A stretch of 34,430 bases of DNA. Origin: Nocardioides lijunqiniae (lineage in GTDB: Bacteria > Actinomycetota > Actinomycetes > Propionibacteriales > Nocardioidaceae). The stretch is taken from the NCBI RefSeq assembly GCF_015024225.1, contig NZ_JACJGM010000045.1:1-34430 (forward strand), in the 5' to 3' direction. How positions within the stretch are numbered: the first letter of the stretch is position 1; every line of letters begins with the position of its first letter. Shown here one piece after another: positions 1 through 7,231 of the stretch. Position numbers and translations under genes: made by a program. Below the pieces are notes generated by a model. That model made no database searches. It saw only the letters and a program-made list of their open reading frames with translations, and had not been told where the DNA came from.

Positions 1-296
1 GCCGCGGCGCCCGCGGCGCCTGGGCGGGAGTCGTCGACGCCCTCCACCTGGCGGGGCTCGCCCCGGACCCGCACGAGACCGCCGACGTCGTCGCGCGTCG
101 CGCCGACGACCGGCTGGGCGTCGACGCCGCCCTCACGATCGCGGCGTCCGCACAGCGCGACGCGTTCGGCCCGGACCCCGCTGGGTCGTCGCACTTCCGC
201 GCCGAGCTGCGCCAGGTGCAGCGCGCGGCCCGGCGCACGGTGGCGTGGTGGCGCCGCTGGTGGTGGCACCTCGACCCGCGGGTGCTCGGGCGCTGA
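1..296 (+). CDS. 3' end of a probable transglutaminase/DUF4129-type membrane protein (partial)
   Basis: An open frame enters from the left edge (first full codon at base 3) and ends with TGA at 294-296, giving about 97 residues. Visible pieces are GAWAGVVDALHLAGLAPDP, a middle segment with LTIAASAQRDAFGPDP, and a basic, tryptophan-rich end containing WWRRWWWHLDPRV. This resembles the cytoplasmic tail of actinobacterial TgpA-like transglutaminase/DUF4129 proteins, in which a helical domain follows the last membrane segment. The catalytic part lies outside the window, so the family is inferred. The gene is convergent with the kinase gene 18 bp away. Coding is well supported by third-position GC; the product name is tentative. 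Confidence 0.55.
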   Translation, partial: RGARGAWAGVVDALHLAGLAPDPHETADVVARRADDRLGVDAALTIAASAQRDAFGPDPAGSSHFRAELRQVQRAARRTVAWWRRWWWHLDPRVLGR

Positions 297-314
297 GACC
301 TCGGCCGGCCGCCG

Positions 315-1949
315 CTAGAGCGGGTTGTTGATGCAGCGCCGCCCGGAGATGCCGTAGGCACCCTCCACGGAGTGCACGGTGATGTAGTAGCAGCTGCGGC
401 CGGTCGGGGCCGCGAACGGCGCCTTCCACTCGGTGGTGCCGGTGCCGAGCTCGAGGTACTCCCCGGTGTCGGGCAGCGTCTGGTGCAGCACGAACCTGCC
501 GGTCCCCTCGGCCGGGTCGGTCCACTCCGCGACCAGGTTGACGCCGTCGTACTCGAGGAGCGAGAAGACGACCGCGAGGTCCTTGCTGGGCCGGTCGCGG
601 AAGGTCTCGGTGGCGGTGGGCGGCGACTGCAGCACCGGGATCTGGTCGGTCGACCCTGCGGTCGTGTCGCCCTGGTCCGGGTCGTCGCCTCCGCGCAGGA
701 CGGCGCCGACGATGCCGAGCGTCAGCCCGACGACCAGCGCGGCCGCGCCCAGGATGAGCAGCACCCGACGGCGCCGGCCGGTGCCGGGCTGGTCGGGGTC
801 CTCGGGCGCCTCGGGCCGCTCGGGAGCGGTGCGGGGGTCCTCGCCGGTGTGGTCGTCGGGCAGGCCGGTGCCCGTGGGCTCCGCGTCGCGCGGGACGGGC
901 GCGTGGGCGACGGCGGACAGCGCGACCGGTGAGGCCTCCACGACGTCGGGCTCGGGAGCCGGTCGCGGCGAGGTGGTCTCGCGGGGCGGCACGGGTGCCG
1001 GAGCCAGGGGCTGGGCCGCGGAGGGGCTCAGCGCGGGCGCCGTCGGGGACGCCGGGCCCGCCGTGGTCGCTCCGGGCTCCCAGGCGGAGACGCGCAGGCC
1101 GAGGAACGCGTCGCGCAGCTCCGCGGCGGAGGGCCAGCGGTCGGCGACCTCCTTGGCCAGGCAGCGGTCGATGATCGGGGCGATGGCCTGGGTGCCGGGC
1201 GCGGTGAGCGGCCGGTGCGGCTCGGTGCGGGCGCGTCGCAGGTAGGCCAGCGCGGAGTCCTCGTCGGGGTCCTCGCTGGCGAACGGCGGCCGGCTGTCCA
1301 GCAGGGTGTACAGCGTCGAGCCGAGCGACCAGATGTCGTCGGCGGCGGTCGGCGGGAGGCCGTCGAGGATCTGCGGTGCCGCGTGGCGGTAGGTGAAGGT
1401 CTCTGCCGACGAGGTGTGCTCGGAGTCGGCGAGCCGCGCGATCCCGAAGTCCGCGAGCACCCACGAGGTGGGAAGCACCAGGACGTTCTGCGGCTTGACG
1501 TCGCGGTGGAGGACGCCCCGGTCGTGGGCGAACGACAGCGCGTCGGCGAGCACCGCCCCGATGCGGGCCACCTCCTCGACGGGCAGCGTGCCCAGCGACT
1601 TCAGGCGGTCGTGGAGGGTCCCGCCCTCGTGGTAGTCCATGACGATCGCCGGACGCCCCGAGGCGGTGGTGCCGACCGCGAGGACGGTGACGATGTTGGG
1701 GTGCTGGCGACCGAGCTCGACGGTGATCTCGACCTCGCGGGCGAAGCGCGCCGCCCGCTTGGGGTCGTTGATGAGCAGGACCTTGATCGCGACCTGGCGG
1801 TTGATGGCGACCTGCCGGGCGCGGTAGACGATCGAGTCACCGCCGCGTCCGACCTCGACCAGGTCGTCGTAGCCGTCGAGCTGCTCGACGGGGTGCGTGT
1901 CGCGTGCAGGCGGGCGCCATGCGCTGTCGCCGTCGTCCCCCGAGGTCAC
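315..1949 (-). CDS. Transmembrane serine/threonine protein kinase (PknB/Hanks type)
   Basis: A 544-residue receptor-like Ser/Thr kinase. The catalytic domain spans about 27-290: glycine loop GRGGDS (34-39), VAIK lysine K56, alphaC glutamate near E72, HRDVKPQN (148-155), DFG (167-169), and APQ instead of the usual APE near 191. A Pro/Ala-rich, low-complexity juxtamembrane linker (about 290-390) leads to one membrane helix near 395-418 (VLLILGAAALVVGLTLGIVG). The roughly 120-residue outer domain is beta-rich with two cysteines (SCYYI and RRCIN) and no PASTA repeats, so it probably senses something other than muropeptides. The GTG start is favoured because a -10 box (TAGGAT) sits 6 nt upstream, implying a leaderless mRNA. 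Kinase identity is certain; the signal is unknown. Confidence 0.95.
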   Translation of the reverse strand: MTSGDDGDSAWRPPARDTHPVEQLDGYDDLVEVGRGGDSIVYRARQVAINRQVAIKVLLINDPKRAARFAREVEITVELGRQHPNIVTVLAVGTTASGRPAIVMDYHEGGTLHDRLKSLGTLPVEEVARIGAVLADALSFAHDRGVLHRDVKPQNVLVLPTSWVLADFGIARLADSEHTSSAETFTYRHAAPQILDGLPPTAADDIWSLGSTLYTLLDSRPPFASEDPDEDSALAYLRRARTEPHRPLTAPGTQAIAPIIDRCLAKEVADRWPSAAELRDAFLGLRVSAWEPGATTAGPASPTAPALSPSAAQPLAPAPVPPRETTSPRPAPEPDVVEASPVALSAVAHAPVPRDAEPTGTGLPDDHTGEDPRTAPERPEAPEDPDQPGTGRRRRVLLILGAAALVVGLTLGIVGAVLRGGDDPDQGDTTAGSTDQIPVLQSPPTATETFRDRPSKDLAVVFSLLEYDGVNLVAEWTDPAEGTGRFVLHQTLPDTGEYLELGTGTTEWKAPFAAPTGRSCYYITVHSVEGAYGISGRRCINNPL

Positions 1950-1955
1950 GCGAGC

Positions 1956-1961
1956 ATCCTA
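1956..1961 (-). promoter_or_regulatory. Leaderless -10 box for the Ser/Thr kinase
   Basis: TAGGAT on the minus strand, followed by 6 nt and then the GTG start, which places the transcription start at or next to the start codon. No clear -35 is visible. Confidence 0.6.
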
Positions 1962-2007
1962 GTGCCCGGGCGGGTCGTGGAGTCGCGCCGCTGAGCGACG
2001 TCCAGGT

Positions 2008-2037
2008 GAAATGACGACCGGGTGGAAATGACGACCG
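2008..2037. repeat. Two direct copies of a 13-bp motif upstream of the kinase promoter
   Basis: GAAATGACGACCG occurs at 2008-2020 and again at 2025-2037, both preceded by a GGTG-like stretch, with a 17-bp period. The copies lie about 50-80 bp upstream of the kinase -10 box, beside the trigger factor terminator. They could be tandem operator half-sites or a remnant of an intergenic repeat family. Confidence 0.6.
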
Positions 2038-2073
2038 CCCTGCCCCCCGGCGGTGCGGTGGGCAGGGCGGTCG
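2032..2073 (-). terminator. tig: Terminator hairpin after trigger factor
   Basis: A perfect 14-bp inverted repeat (arms 2032-2045 and 2060-2073, arm CGACCGCCCTGCCC) with a 14-nt loop starts 17 bp past the tig stop. On the minus strand it is followed by TCATTTCC, a modest T-rich tail. It insulates tig from the kinase gene on the same strand. Confidence 0.75.
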
Positions 2074-2089
2074 GCCGGTCAGGCCGAGG

Positions 2090-3490
2090 TCACTTCTCGG
2101 CGTCGGCCTCGGTGTCGGCGTCGGCGTCGGTGTCGGCGTCCGGGGTCTCGGCCTCGGGCTCACCGATGGTGCCGTCGGGGCGCAGGTTCTTCAGCTCGAC
2201 CACGTTGCCCGAGGCGTCCTTGACGACCGCGGTCTCGACGATGGCCGCGAGGGCCTTGCCGCGCAGGATCTCCTGGACCAGCTCGGGGATGTGGTTGTGC
2301 TCGAACATGTGGTTGGCGAACTCCTGGGGGTCCTGGCCCGACTGCTGGGCCCGGCGCACCAGGTGGCTGGAGAGCTCCTGCTGGTCGACGCCGAGCTCCT
2401 CCTTCTTCGCGACCTCGTCGAGCAGGAACTGCGCGGCGACGGCCTCACGCACGCGGCGGTCGAGGTCGGCCTCGAACTCCTCGACGGTCTGGCCCTCGTC
2501 CTCGAGGTACTTCTCCATCGGGATGCCGGCGTTTCCGAGCTGCTGCTCGATGTTGGCGCGGCGGGCGTTGAGCTCGTCGGTGACCATGGTCTCGGGCAGC
2601 GGCACCTCGACACGGTCCAGGAGCACCTCCAGGACGGCGTCGCGGGCGGCGGCGGCCTGCTCGAGGCGCTTGCCCCGGCCCAGGCGCTCGCGCACGTCGG
2701 CGGTGAGCTCGTCGTAGGTGTCGAACTCCGACGCCTCCTGGGCGAAGTCGTCGTCGAGCTCGGGGAGCTCCTGCTCCTGCACCTGGCTGATGCTGACCTG
2801 GACCTCGACGGCCTCGCCGACGAGGTCGCCGCCCACGAGCTCGGAGGAGAAGGTCTTCTCGTCGCCGGCGGACATGCCGACCAGGGCCTCGTCGAGTCCC
2901 TCGATCATGCCGCCGCGGCCGACCTGGTAGGACATCCCGGCCACCTCGGCGCCGTCGAGCACCTCGCCGTCCTTGAGGGCCTTGAGGTCGAGCACGACGA
3001 AGTCGCCGTCGGCGGCGGGGCGCTCGACGTCGCTCAGGGTGGCGAACCGCTCACGCAGCGCCTGGACCTGCTCCTCGACGTCGGCGTCGGCGACCTCGAG
3101 GTCGTCGACCTGCGCCTCGATGCCCTCGTAGGACGGCAGCTCGATCTGCGGGCGGATGTCGACCTCGGCGGTGAACTCGAGGGTCTCGTTGTCCTCGAAC
3201 TTCGTCACCTCGATCTCCGGCTGCGCGAGGGGCTGGAGGTCGTTGGCCTCGAGCGCCTCGACGTACTTGGCCGGCAGCACCTCGTTGATCGCCTCGTCGA
3301 GCACGGCGCCCCGGCCGACCTGACGGTCGATCACCATGGGGGGCACCTTGCCGCGGCGGAAGCCGGGGATGTTGATCTGCTGGGCGATCTTCTTGTAGGC
3401 CGCGTCGAGGCTCGGCTTGAGCTCCTCGAAGGGCACCTCGACGGTCAGCTTGGCCCTGGTCGGGCTCAAGGTCTCGACGGCGCTCTTCAC
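2090..3490 (-). CDS. tig: Trigger factor, ribosome-associated chaperone and prolyl isomerase
   Basis: A 466-residue trigger factor, which binds the ribosome exit tunnel and helps nascent chains fold. The N-terminal ribosome-binding domain carries the signature GFRRGKVP at 43-50. An FKBP-like isomerase domain follows at about 150-245 (DGDFVVLDLKALKDG, then a VGRGGMIEGLDEALVGM stretch), then the helical C-terminal arms to about 430. The last 25 residues form an acidic tail of repeated Asp-Ala-Asp-Thr units, typical of actinobacterial versions. The GTG start is supported by an AGGAG ribosome site 9 nt upstream. tRNA-Pro lies only 36 bp upstream on the same strand, so the tRNA pair and tig may share a transcript. 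Confidence 0.97.
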   Translation of the reverse strand: MKSAVETLSPTRAKLTVEVPFEELKPSLDAAYKKIAQQINIPGFRRGKVPPMVIDRQVGRGAVLDEAINEVLPAKYVEALEANDLQPLAQPEIEVTKFEDNETLEFTAEVDIRPQIELPSYEGIEAQVDDLEVADADVEEQVQALRERFATLSDVERPAADGDFVVLDLKALKDGEVLDGAEVAGMSYQVGRGGMIEGLDEALVGMSAGDEKTFSSELVGGDLVGEAVEVQVSISQVQEQELPELDDDFAQEASEFDTYDELTADVRERLGRGKRLEQAAAARDAVLEVLLDRVEVPLPETMVTDELNARRANIEQQLGNAGIPMEKYLEDEGQTVEEFEADLDRRVREAVAAQFLLDEVAKKEELGVDQQELSSHLVRRAQQSGQDPQEFANHMFEHNHIPELVQEILRGKALAAIVETAVVKDASGNVVELKNLRPDGTIGEPEAETPDADTDADADTEADAEK

Positions 3491-3526
3491 AGGTGGTCTC
3501 CTCAGGTCTGGGTGAAAGGTGTTTCG

Positions 3527-3599
3527 TCGGGGCGACAGGACTCGAACCTGCGGTCTCCTGCTCCCAAAGCAGGCGCGCTAGCCACTACGCTACGCCCCG
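3527..3599 (-). tRNA. tRNA-Pro (anticodon TGG)
   Basis: A 73-nt cloverleaf with acceptor stem CGGGGCG/CGCCCCG, anticodon loop TTTGGGA closed by CCTGC/GCAGG, and T-loop TTCGAGT. The anticodon is at 3564-3566. The CCA end is not encoded. It lies between tRNA-Gly and tig, all on the minus strand. Confidence 0.96.
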
Positions 3600-3657
3600 T
3601 CAAGCGTGCTCTGTCTTGGTCAAGACGCCCTCGGGGCAAGCGGTGAGGGCTCCTTGG

Positions 3658-3728
3658 AGCGGATGACGGGAATCGAACCCGCGTAATCAGTTTGGAAGAC
3701 TGGAGCTCTACCATTGAGCTACATCCGC
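3658..3728 (-). tRNA. tRNA-Gly (anticodon TCC)
   Basis: A 71-nt cloverleaf with acceptor GCGGATG/CATCCGC, D-arm GCTC-AATGGTA-GAGC, anticodon loop CTTCCAA (anticodon at 3694-3696), and T-arm CGGG-TTCGATT-CCCG. CCA is not encoded. The outermost anticodon-stem pair (27-43) reads C-A rather than a Watson-Crick pair; the other four pairs are intact. Confidence 0.96.
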
Positions 3729-3737
3729 GTGCCTGTC

Positions 3738-3759
3738 TCGCGCCGTGCGTACGGCGCGA
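3738..3759. repeat. Perfect 9-bp inverted repeat just upstream of tRNA-Gly
   Basis: TCGCGCCGT, a 4-nt loop (GCGT), then the exact complement ACGGCGCGA. The hairpin is 10 nt from the 5' end of tRNA-Gly and 80 bp past the stop of the phosphatase gene on the same strand. It may terminate or process the phosphatase mRNA, or lie inside the tRNA promoter. No T-tract follows. Confidence 0.6.
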
Positions 3760-3838
3760 AATGTGCCTTTCCATGGTGCCACACCGGCACCCGCGGACCC
3801 CAAACGGCCCCAGCCGACCACGTCGCGCGGACGGCCCC

Positions 3839-4939
3839 TCAGCTGCGGTGGACGATGACCAGCGCGCGGTCGTCGTCGGGCGAGCCGAGCGCGTCGGTGA
3901 GCCGGGCCGCGGCGCCGTCGTAGGTGCCGCGCATCAGCGACTCGGCCTCGCCGAGCATCTGGTCGATGCCCAGGTCGATGTCGCGGCGCGGCTCCTCGAC
4001 CATGCCGTCGGTGTAGAGCAGGAGGGCGTCACCCCGGCCCAGCCGGCCCGTGGCCGTGGTGAACGTCGCCTCGTCGAGCAGCCCCAGGATCGGTCCGTCG
4101 GTGCGCAGCACCGACCAGGTGCCGGACCCGGCGGTGCGGTGCGCGGCGGGCGGGTGGCCCGCCGTACGGATCTCGTAGTCGCCGGTGGTGAGGTCCAGCG
4201 AGAGGTGGACCGCGGTCGCGAACCCCTCATCCCACGCCTGGCGCAGCAGGTAGCCGTTGGCCGCAGGTAGGAAGTCGGCCGCGGGCATGGCGCCCAGCAG
4301 GCCGCCGAAGGCGCCCGAGAGCAGCAGGGCGCGGGTGCCGGCGTCGGTGCCCTTCCCGGAGACGTCGACCACGACCACCTCGAGCCGCCCGAGGTCGTGC
4401 CCCCGCATGGCCACGACGAAGTCGCCGGCGAACGGTGTGCCTCCGGCCGGCTTGAGCGCCGACTGGACGTGCCAGCCCGCCGGCAGGTCCGGGACGCCGC
4501 CCTGGGTGAGGATCCGGTCGCGCAGGTCGACCAGCATGGCCTCCCCGCGGATCCCGGCGACCCCGAGCCGGGTGCGGCGGAAGCTGGTCGCGATGACCAC
4601 CAGCGCCATCGCGAACTGCACCAGCGTGGCGCCGACGATGCGCGGGGTGATCTCGGTCTGCGCCGCCAGCCCCGCAGCGAGCAGCACCATCAGGAAGACC
4701 ACGAAGCCCGGCAGGGTGCGCGGGCCCAGCATCAGGCTGGCGATGATCAGCGGCAGCATCAGCCCGGTCAGCGGCGCGCGGTCGGGCCAGGTGAAGACGA
4801 CCACGGTGATCAGCACCGCCACGAGGGCCAGCGCCAGCGCGATGCGGGCCTCCTGCGTCAGCCCTCGGCGCAGGAACAGCTGCCAGTGCCGGCGCACGGA
4901 CCTGCGGGCGGGCCGCGTCGCTTGGTACGTGGCGGTCAT
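3839..4939 (-). CDS. Membrane PP2C/SpoIIE-type serine phosphatase
   Basis: A 366-residue phosphatase. A basic N-terminus is followed by about four membrane helices (roughly 32-50, 56-73, 75-93, 101-120), then a cytoplasmic SpoIIE/PP2C domain (about 150-366). Metal-binding aspartates are visible in AGDFVV (D173), VVDVSGKG (D192), LLYTDGMVEE (D311) and the terminal SPDDDRALVIV. Such RsbU-like enzymes usually dephosphorylate anti-anti-sigma factors; no partner kinase or STAS gene is nearby, so the target is unknown. The ATG start at MTATYQATRP is chosen because the frame continues upstream only as antisense of nei. It lies 35 bp after nei and is probably in the same transcript. Confidence 0.9.
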   Translation of the reverse strand: MTATYQATRPARRSVRRHWQLFLRRGLTQEARIALALALVAVLITVVVFTWPDRAPLTGLMLPLIIASLMLGPRTLPGFVVFLMVLLAAGLAAQTEITPRIVGATLVQFAMALVVIATSFRRTRLGVAGIRGEAMLVDLRDRILTQGGVPDLPAGWHVQSALKPAGGTPFAGDFVVAMRGHDLGRLEVVVVDVSGKGTDAGTRALLLSGAFGGLLGAMPAADFLPAANGYLLRQAWDEGFATAVHLSLDLTTGDYEIRTAGHPPAAHRTAGSGTWSVLRTDGPILGLLDEATFTTATGRLGRGDALLLYTDGMVEEPRRDIDLGIDQMLGEAESLMRGTYDGAAARLTDALGSPDDDRALVIVHRS

Positions 4940-4974
4940 GGGGTTCCAGGGGGTCGGGTGCGGGTGGGCGCGAG

Positions 4975-5823
4975 TCAGCGTACGGCGCGCGAGCGGAACG
5001 TGGGCTGGCATCGCGGACACCAGAAGACGTTGCGGGCCTGGAGCACGGCGGTGCGCACGGTGCTCCCGCAGACCAGGCACGGCTGCCCGGTGCGGCGGTA
5101 GACGTAGACCTCGCCACCGTGGTCGTCCTGGCGCGGTGGCCGGCCCATGGCCTCGGGGGTGTGCTCGGGGCGCACCGTGTCGATGCGCCCGGTGCGCACG
5201 CCCTCGGCCATCAGCCCGACCAGGTCGTCCCAGATGGCCTGCCACTGCCCGACCCGCAGGGTGTTGCCGGGACGCAGCGGGTGGATCCGGTGCCGGAAGA
5301 GCACCTCGGCGCGGTAGACGTTGCCGACGCCGGCCAGCACCGCCTGGTCCATCAGGAGACCGCCGACGGCGGCCTTGCTGCGACGGATCCGGTCCCAGGC
5401 GCGGGCGGGGTCCTGGTCCTGGCGGATCGGGTCGGGCCCGATGCGGGCCAGGATCGCGTCGCGCTGCTCGCCGGTCATGAGCTCGCAGGCGGTGGCGCCG
5501 CGCAGGTCGGCGTACGACGTGGGGCCCGCGTCGGCGGTCACCAGCCGGAGCCGGACCTGCCCCACCGGGGCCGGGACCTCCTCGACGTCCTCGTGGACGG
5601 CGAAAACGCCGTAGAGGCCGAGGTGGACGTGGACGTGGCGCTCCGCGGGGAAGGTCACGAAGAGGTGCTTGCCCCACGACTCGGCGCGCTCCAGCACCTG
5701 GCCGTCGAGCAGCGCAGCTGAGTCCTCGAAGCGGCCCTGCGGGCTGCCCACCCGGACCAGCCGCCCGGCGAAGGCGCGCGACAGGTCGCCGGCGAGGCGG
5801 TGGAGGGTGTGGCCCTCAGGCAT
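4975..5823 (-). CDS. nei: Fpg/Nei-family DNA glycosylase/AP lyase (endonuclease VIII-like)
   Basis: A 282-residue base-excision-repair enzyme that removes oxidised bases and cleaves the abasic site. After removal of Met, P2 and E3 of MPEGHTLHRL are the catalytic residues; K52 in SWGKHLF matches the beta-hairpin lysine. The C-terminal zinc finger is complete, with C249, C252, C269 and C272 (CLVC...CPRC). MPEGHT is typical of Nei rather than Fpg (MPELPE), so a Nei2-type actinobacterial glycosylase is most likely. The ATG start overlaps the end of rpiB by 8 bp, implying translational coupling. Confidence 0.93.
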   Translation of the reverse strand: MPEGHTLHRLAGDLSRAFAGRLVRVGSPQGRFEDSAALLDGQVLERAESWGKHLFVTFPAERHVHVHLGLYGVFAVHEDVEEVPAPVGQVRLRLVTADAGPTSYADLRGATACELMTGEQRDAILARIGPDPIRQDQDPARAWDRIRRSKAAVGGLLMDQAVLAGVGNVYRAEVLFRHRIHPLRPGNTLRVGQWQAIWDDLVGLMAEGVRTGRIDTVRPEHTPEAMGRPPRQDDHGGEVYVYRRTGQPCLVCGSTVRTAVLQARNVFWCPRCQPTFRSRAVR

Positions 5824-6313
5824 CGCGCGCCGAGTCGGGCAGCGGCGGCAGCTCGCGGGTGGTCTCGTACGACGCCAGCTGGGCGATCCGGCGCACGTGG
5901 CGCTCGTCGCCGGAGAAGCCGGTGGTGAGGAAGACCTCGACGAAGCGCGTCATGTCGTCGAGCGGGTGCATCCGCCCGCCCACGGCCACGACGTTGGCGT
6001 CGTTGTGCTGACGCCCGAGCGCGGCGGTCTCGTCGGACCACGCCAGGGCTGCGCGGACGCCGCGCACCTTGTTGGCGGCCATCTGCTCGCCGTTGCCGGA
6101 GCCGCCGATGACGACGCCGAGGCTGTCCAGGCCGCCGTCGCGGTCGTGGACGACACCCTCGGCGGCCCGCAGGCAGAACACCGGGTAGTCGTCCTGGGCG
6201 TCGTAGACGAAGGGGCCGTGGTCGACCGGCTCGTAGCCGTGGTCGCGCAGCCACGCGACGAGGTGGTCCTTGAGCTCGAGGCCGGCGTGGTCGGATCCGA
6301 CGTGGACGCGCAT
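5816..6313 (-). CDS. rpiB: Ribose-5-phosphate isomerase B
   Basis: A 165-residue RpiB that interconverts ribose-5-phosphate and ribulose-5-phosphate. The start MRVHVGSDHAG holds the substrate-binding Asp-His pair. The loop GGSGNGEQMAANK carries a glutamate (E76) where E. coli RpiB has its catalytic cysteine, which is the mycobacterial arrangement. RQHNDANVVAVGGR (from 101) is the second family motif. A GGGAGGA sequence precedes the ATG; GAGGAT within it also sits 7 nt from the ATG, so either a leadered or a leaderless start is possible. The gene overlaps nei by 8 bp and starts 23 bp after the hydrolase stop. Confidence 0.94.
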   Translation of the reverse strand: MRVHVGSDHAGLELKDHLVAWLRDHGYEPVDHGPFVYDAQDDYPVFCLRAAEGVVHDRDGGLDSLGVVIGGSGNGEQMAANKVRGVRAALAWSDETAALGRQHNDANVVAVGGRMHPLDDMTRFVEVFLTTGFSGDERHVRRIAQLASYETTRELPPLPDSARDA

Positions 6314-6336
6314 GGCTCCGATCCTCCCAGACGTCG

Positions 6337-7218
6337 TCAGGCGCCGGGCGTCCGGCTCCGCAGCCCGTCGAGGAACGCCGCCGCCTGCCCCATCAGCGGC
6401 TCGGCGGCGGGAAAGACCCGGTCGTGGCGCCAGAAGCCGTGCACCTGGCCGAGGTAGCGGGTGCCGACCACGCGCACGCCGGCCTCGGCCAGCAGCGACG
6501 CCAGGTGCTCGCCCTCGTCGCGCAGCGGGTCGTGCTCGGCGGTCACCACGAGCGTGGGCGGCAGCGTCGCGAGCCGGTCGGAGAGCAGCGGGGCGAGGTC
6601 GGGGTCGTCCAGGTCGGCCGGCCCGGCGGCGTACTGCTGCCAGTACCAGGCAGCCTCGCGGCGGTCGAAGCCCTCGGCGGCGGTGTCGTAGGAGTCGAAG
6701 CCGGCACGCGGGTCGAGGAAGGGGTAGACGAGCACGACGCCGGCGGCGCGTCCGGGGTTGCGCAGCGCCGCGACCAGCGCGAGGTTGGCGCCGGCGCTGT
6801 CGCCGTGCAGGAACAGCGGGCCCTCCTCCTGCCACCAGGCCAGCACGGTGTCGACGTCGTCGGGGGCGGCGGGGAAGCGGTGCTCGGGCGGGCGGCGGTA
6901 GTCGACGCTCAGCACGGCGGTGCGGGTGCGGTTGGCCAGACGCCGCGCGGACGCGTCGTGCACCTCGACGTCGTGGAAGACGAACCCGCCGCCGTGCAGG
7001 TGGACGACGACGCCGGGCAGGGCGTCGGCCGGGCGGTAGAGCCGGCACGGCACTCCCCCGGCGTCGACGTCGCTCACCTGCGCGACGTCCTCGCGCGGCT
7101 CGGCGGCGGCGGCCTCGCGGGCCTGCGCCCGCGAGGCCGCGACGTCGAACGCCTCGTCGAAGACCTTCGGCTCGCCGTCGTACTGCTCGACGGCGAGCCG
7201 CGCCTCGGGGTGGAGCAC
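6337..7218 (-). CDS. Alpha/beta hydrolase, hormone-sensitive-lipase family esterase
   Basis: A 293-residue probable carboxylesterase of the HSL group. The oxyanion motif HGGGF (75-79), nucleophile elbow GDSAG (S141), acid in TAEHDPLRDEGE and histidine in GQVHGFW form a complete catalytic set. There is no signal peptide, so it should be cytoplasmic. The substrate is unknown; the family handles short-chain or xenobiotic esters. The GTG start is 13 bp after the LURP-one-like gene, with no strong ribosome site, suggesting the two genes are co-transcribed. Confidence 0.9.
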   Translation of the reverse strand: MLHPEARLAVEQYDGEPKVFDEAFDVAASRAQAREAAAAEPREDVAQVSDVDAGGVPCRLYRPADALPGVVVHLHGGGFVFHDVEVHDASARRLANRTRTAVLSVDYRRPPEHRFPAAPDDVDTVLAWWQEEGPLFLHGDSAGANLALVAALRNPGRAAGVVLVYPFLDPRAGFDSYDTAAEGFDRREAAWYWQQYAAGPADLDDPDLAPLLSDRLATLPPTLVVTAEHDPLRDEGEHLASLLAEAGVRVVGTRYLGQVHGFWRHDRVFPAAEPLMGQAAAFLDGLRSRTPGA

Positions 7219-7231
7219 GCTCAGGCCGCCG

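Noticed and set aside
2098..2150. Short repeats of GTCGGC type, considered as a CRISPR-like or tandem array
   Set aside because: They encode the Asp-Ala-rich acidic tail of trigger factor and vary freely in the third position.
2291..3646. Plus-strand open frame of 451 codons opposite tig
   Set aside because: Val/Leu/Gly/Asp-rich shadow that also runs through tRNA-Pro.
4940..5677. Upstream extension of the SpoIIE-type phosphatase to a 612-residue frame
   Set aside because: The extension is an Arg/Pro-rich out-of-frame reading of nei; the membrane and catalytic parts start at ATG 4939.
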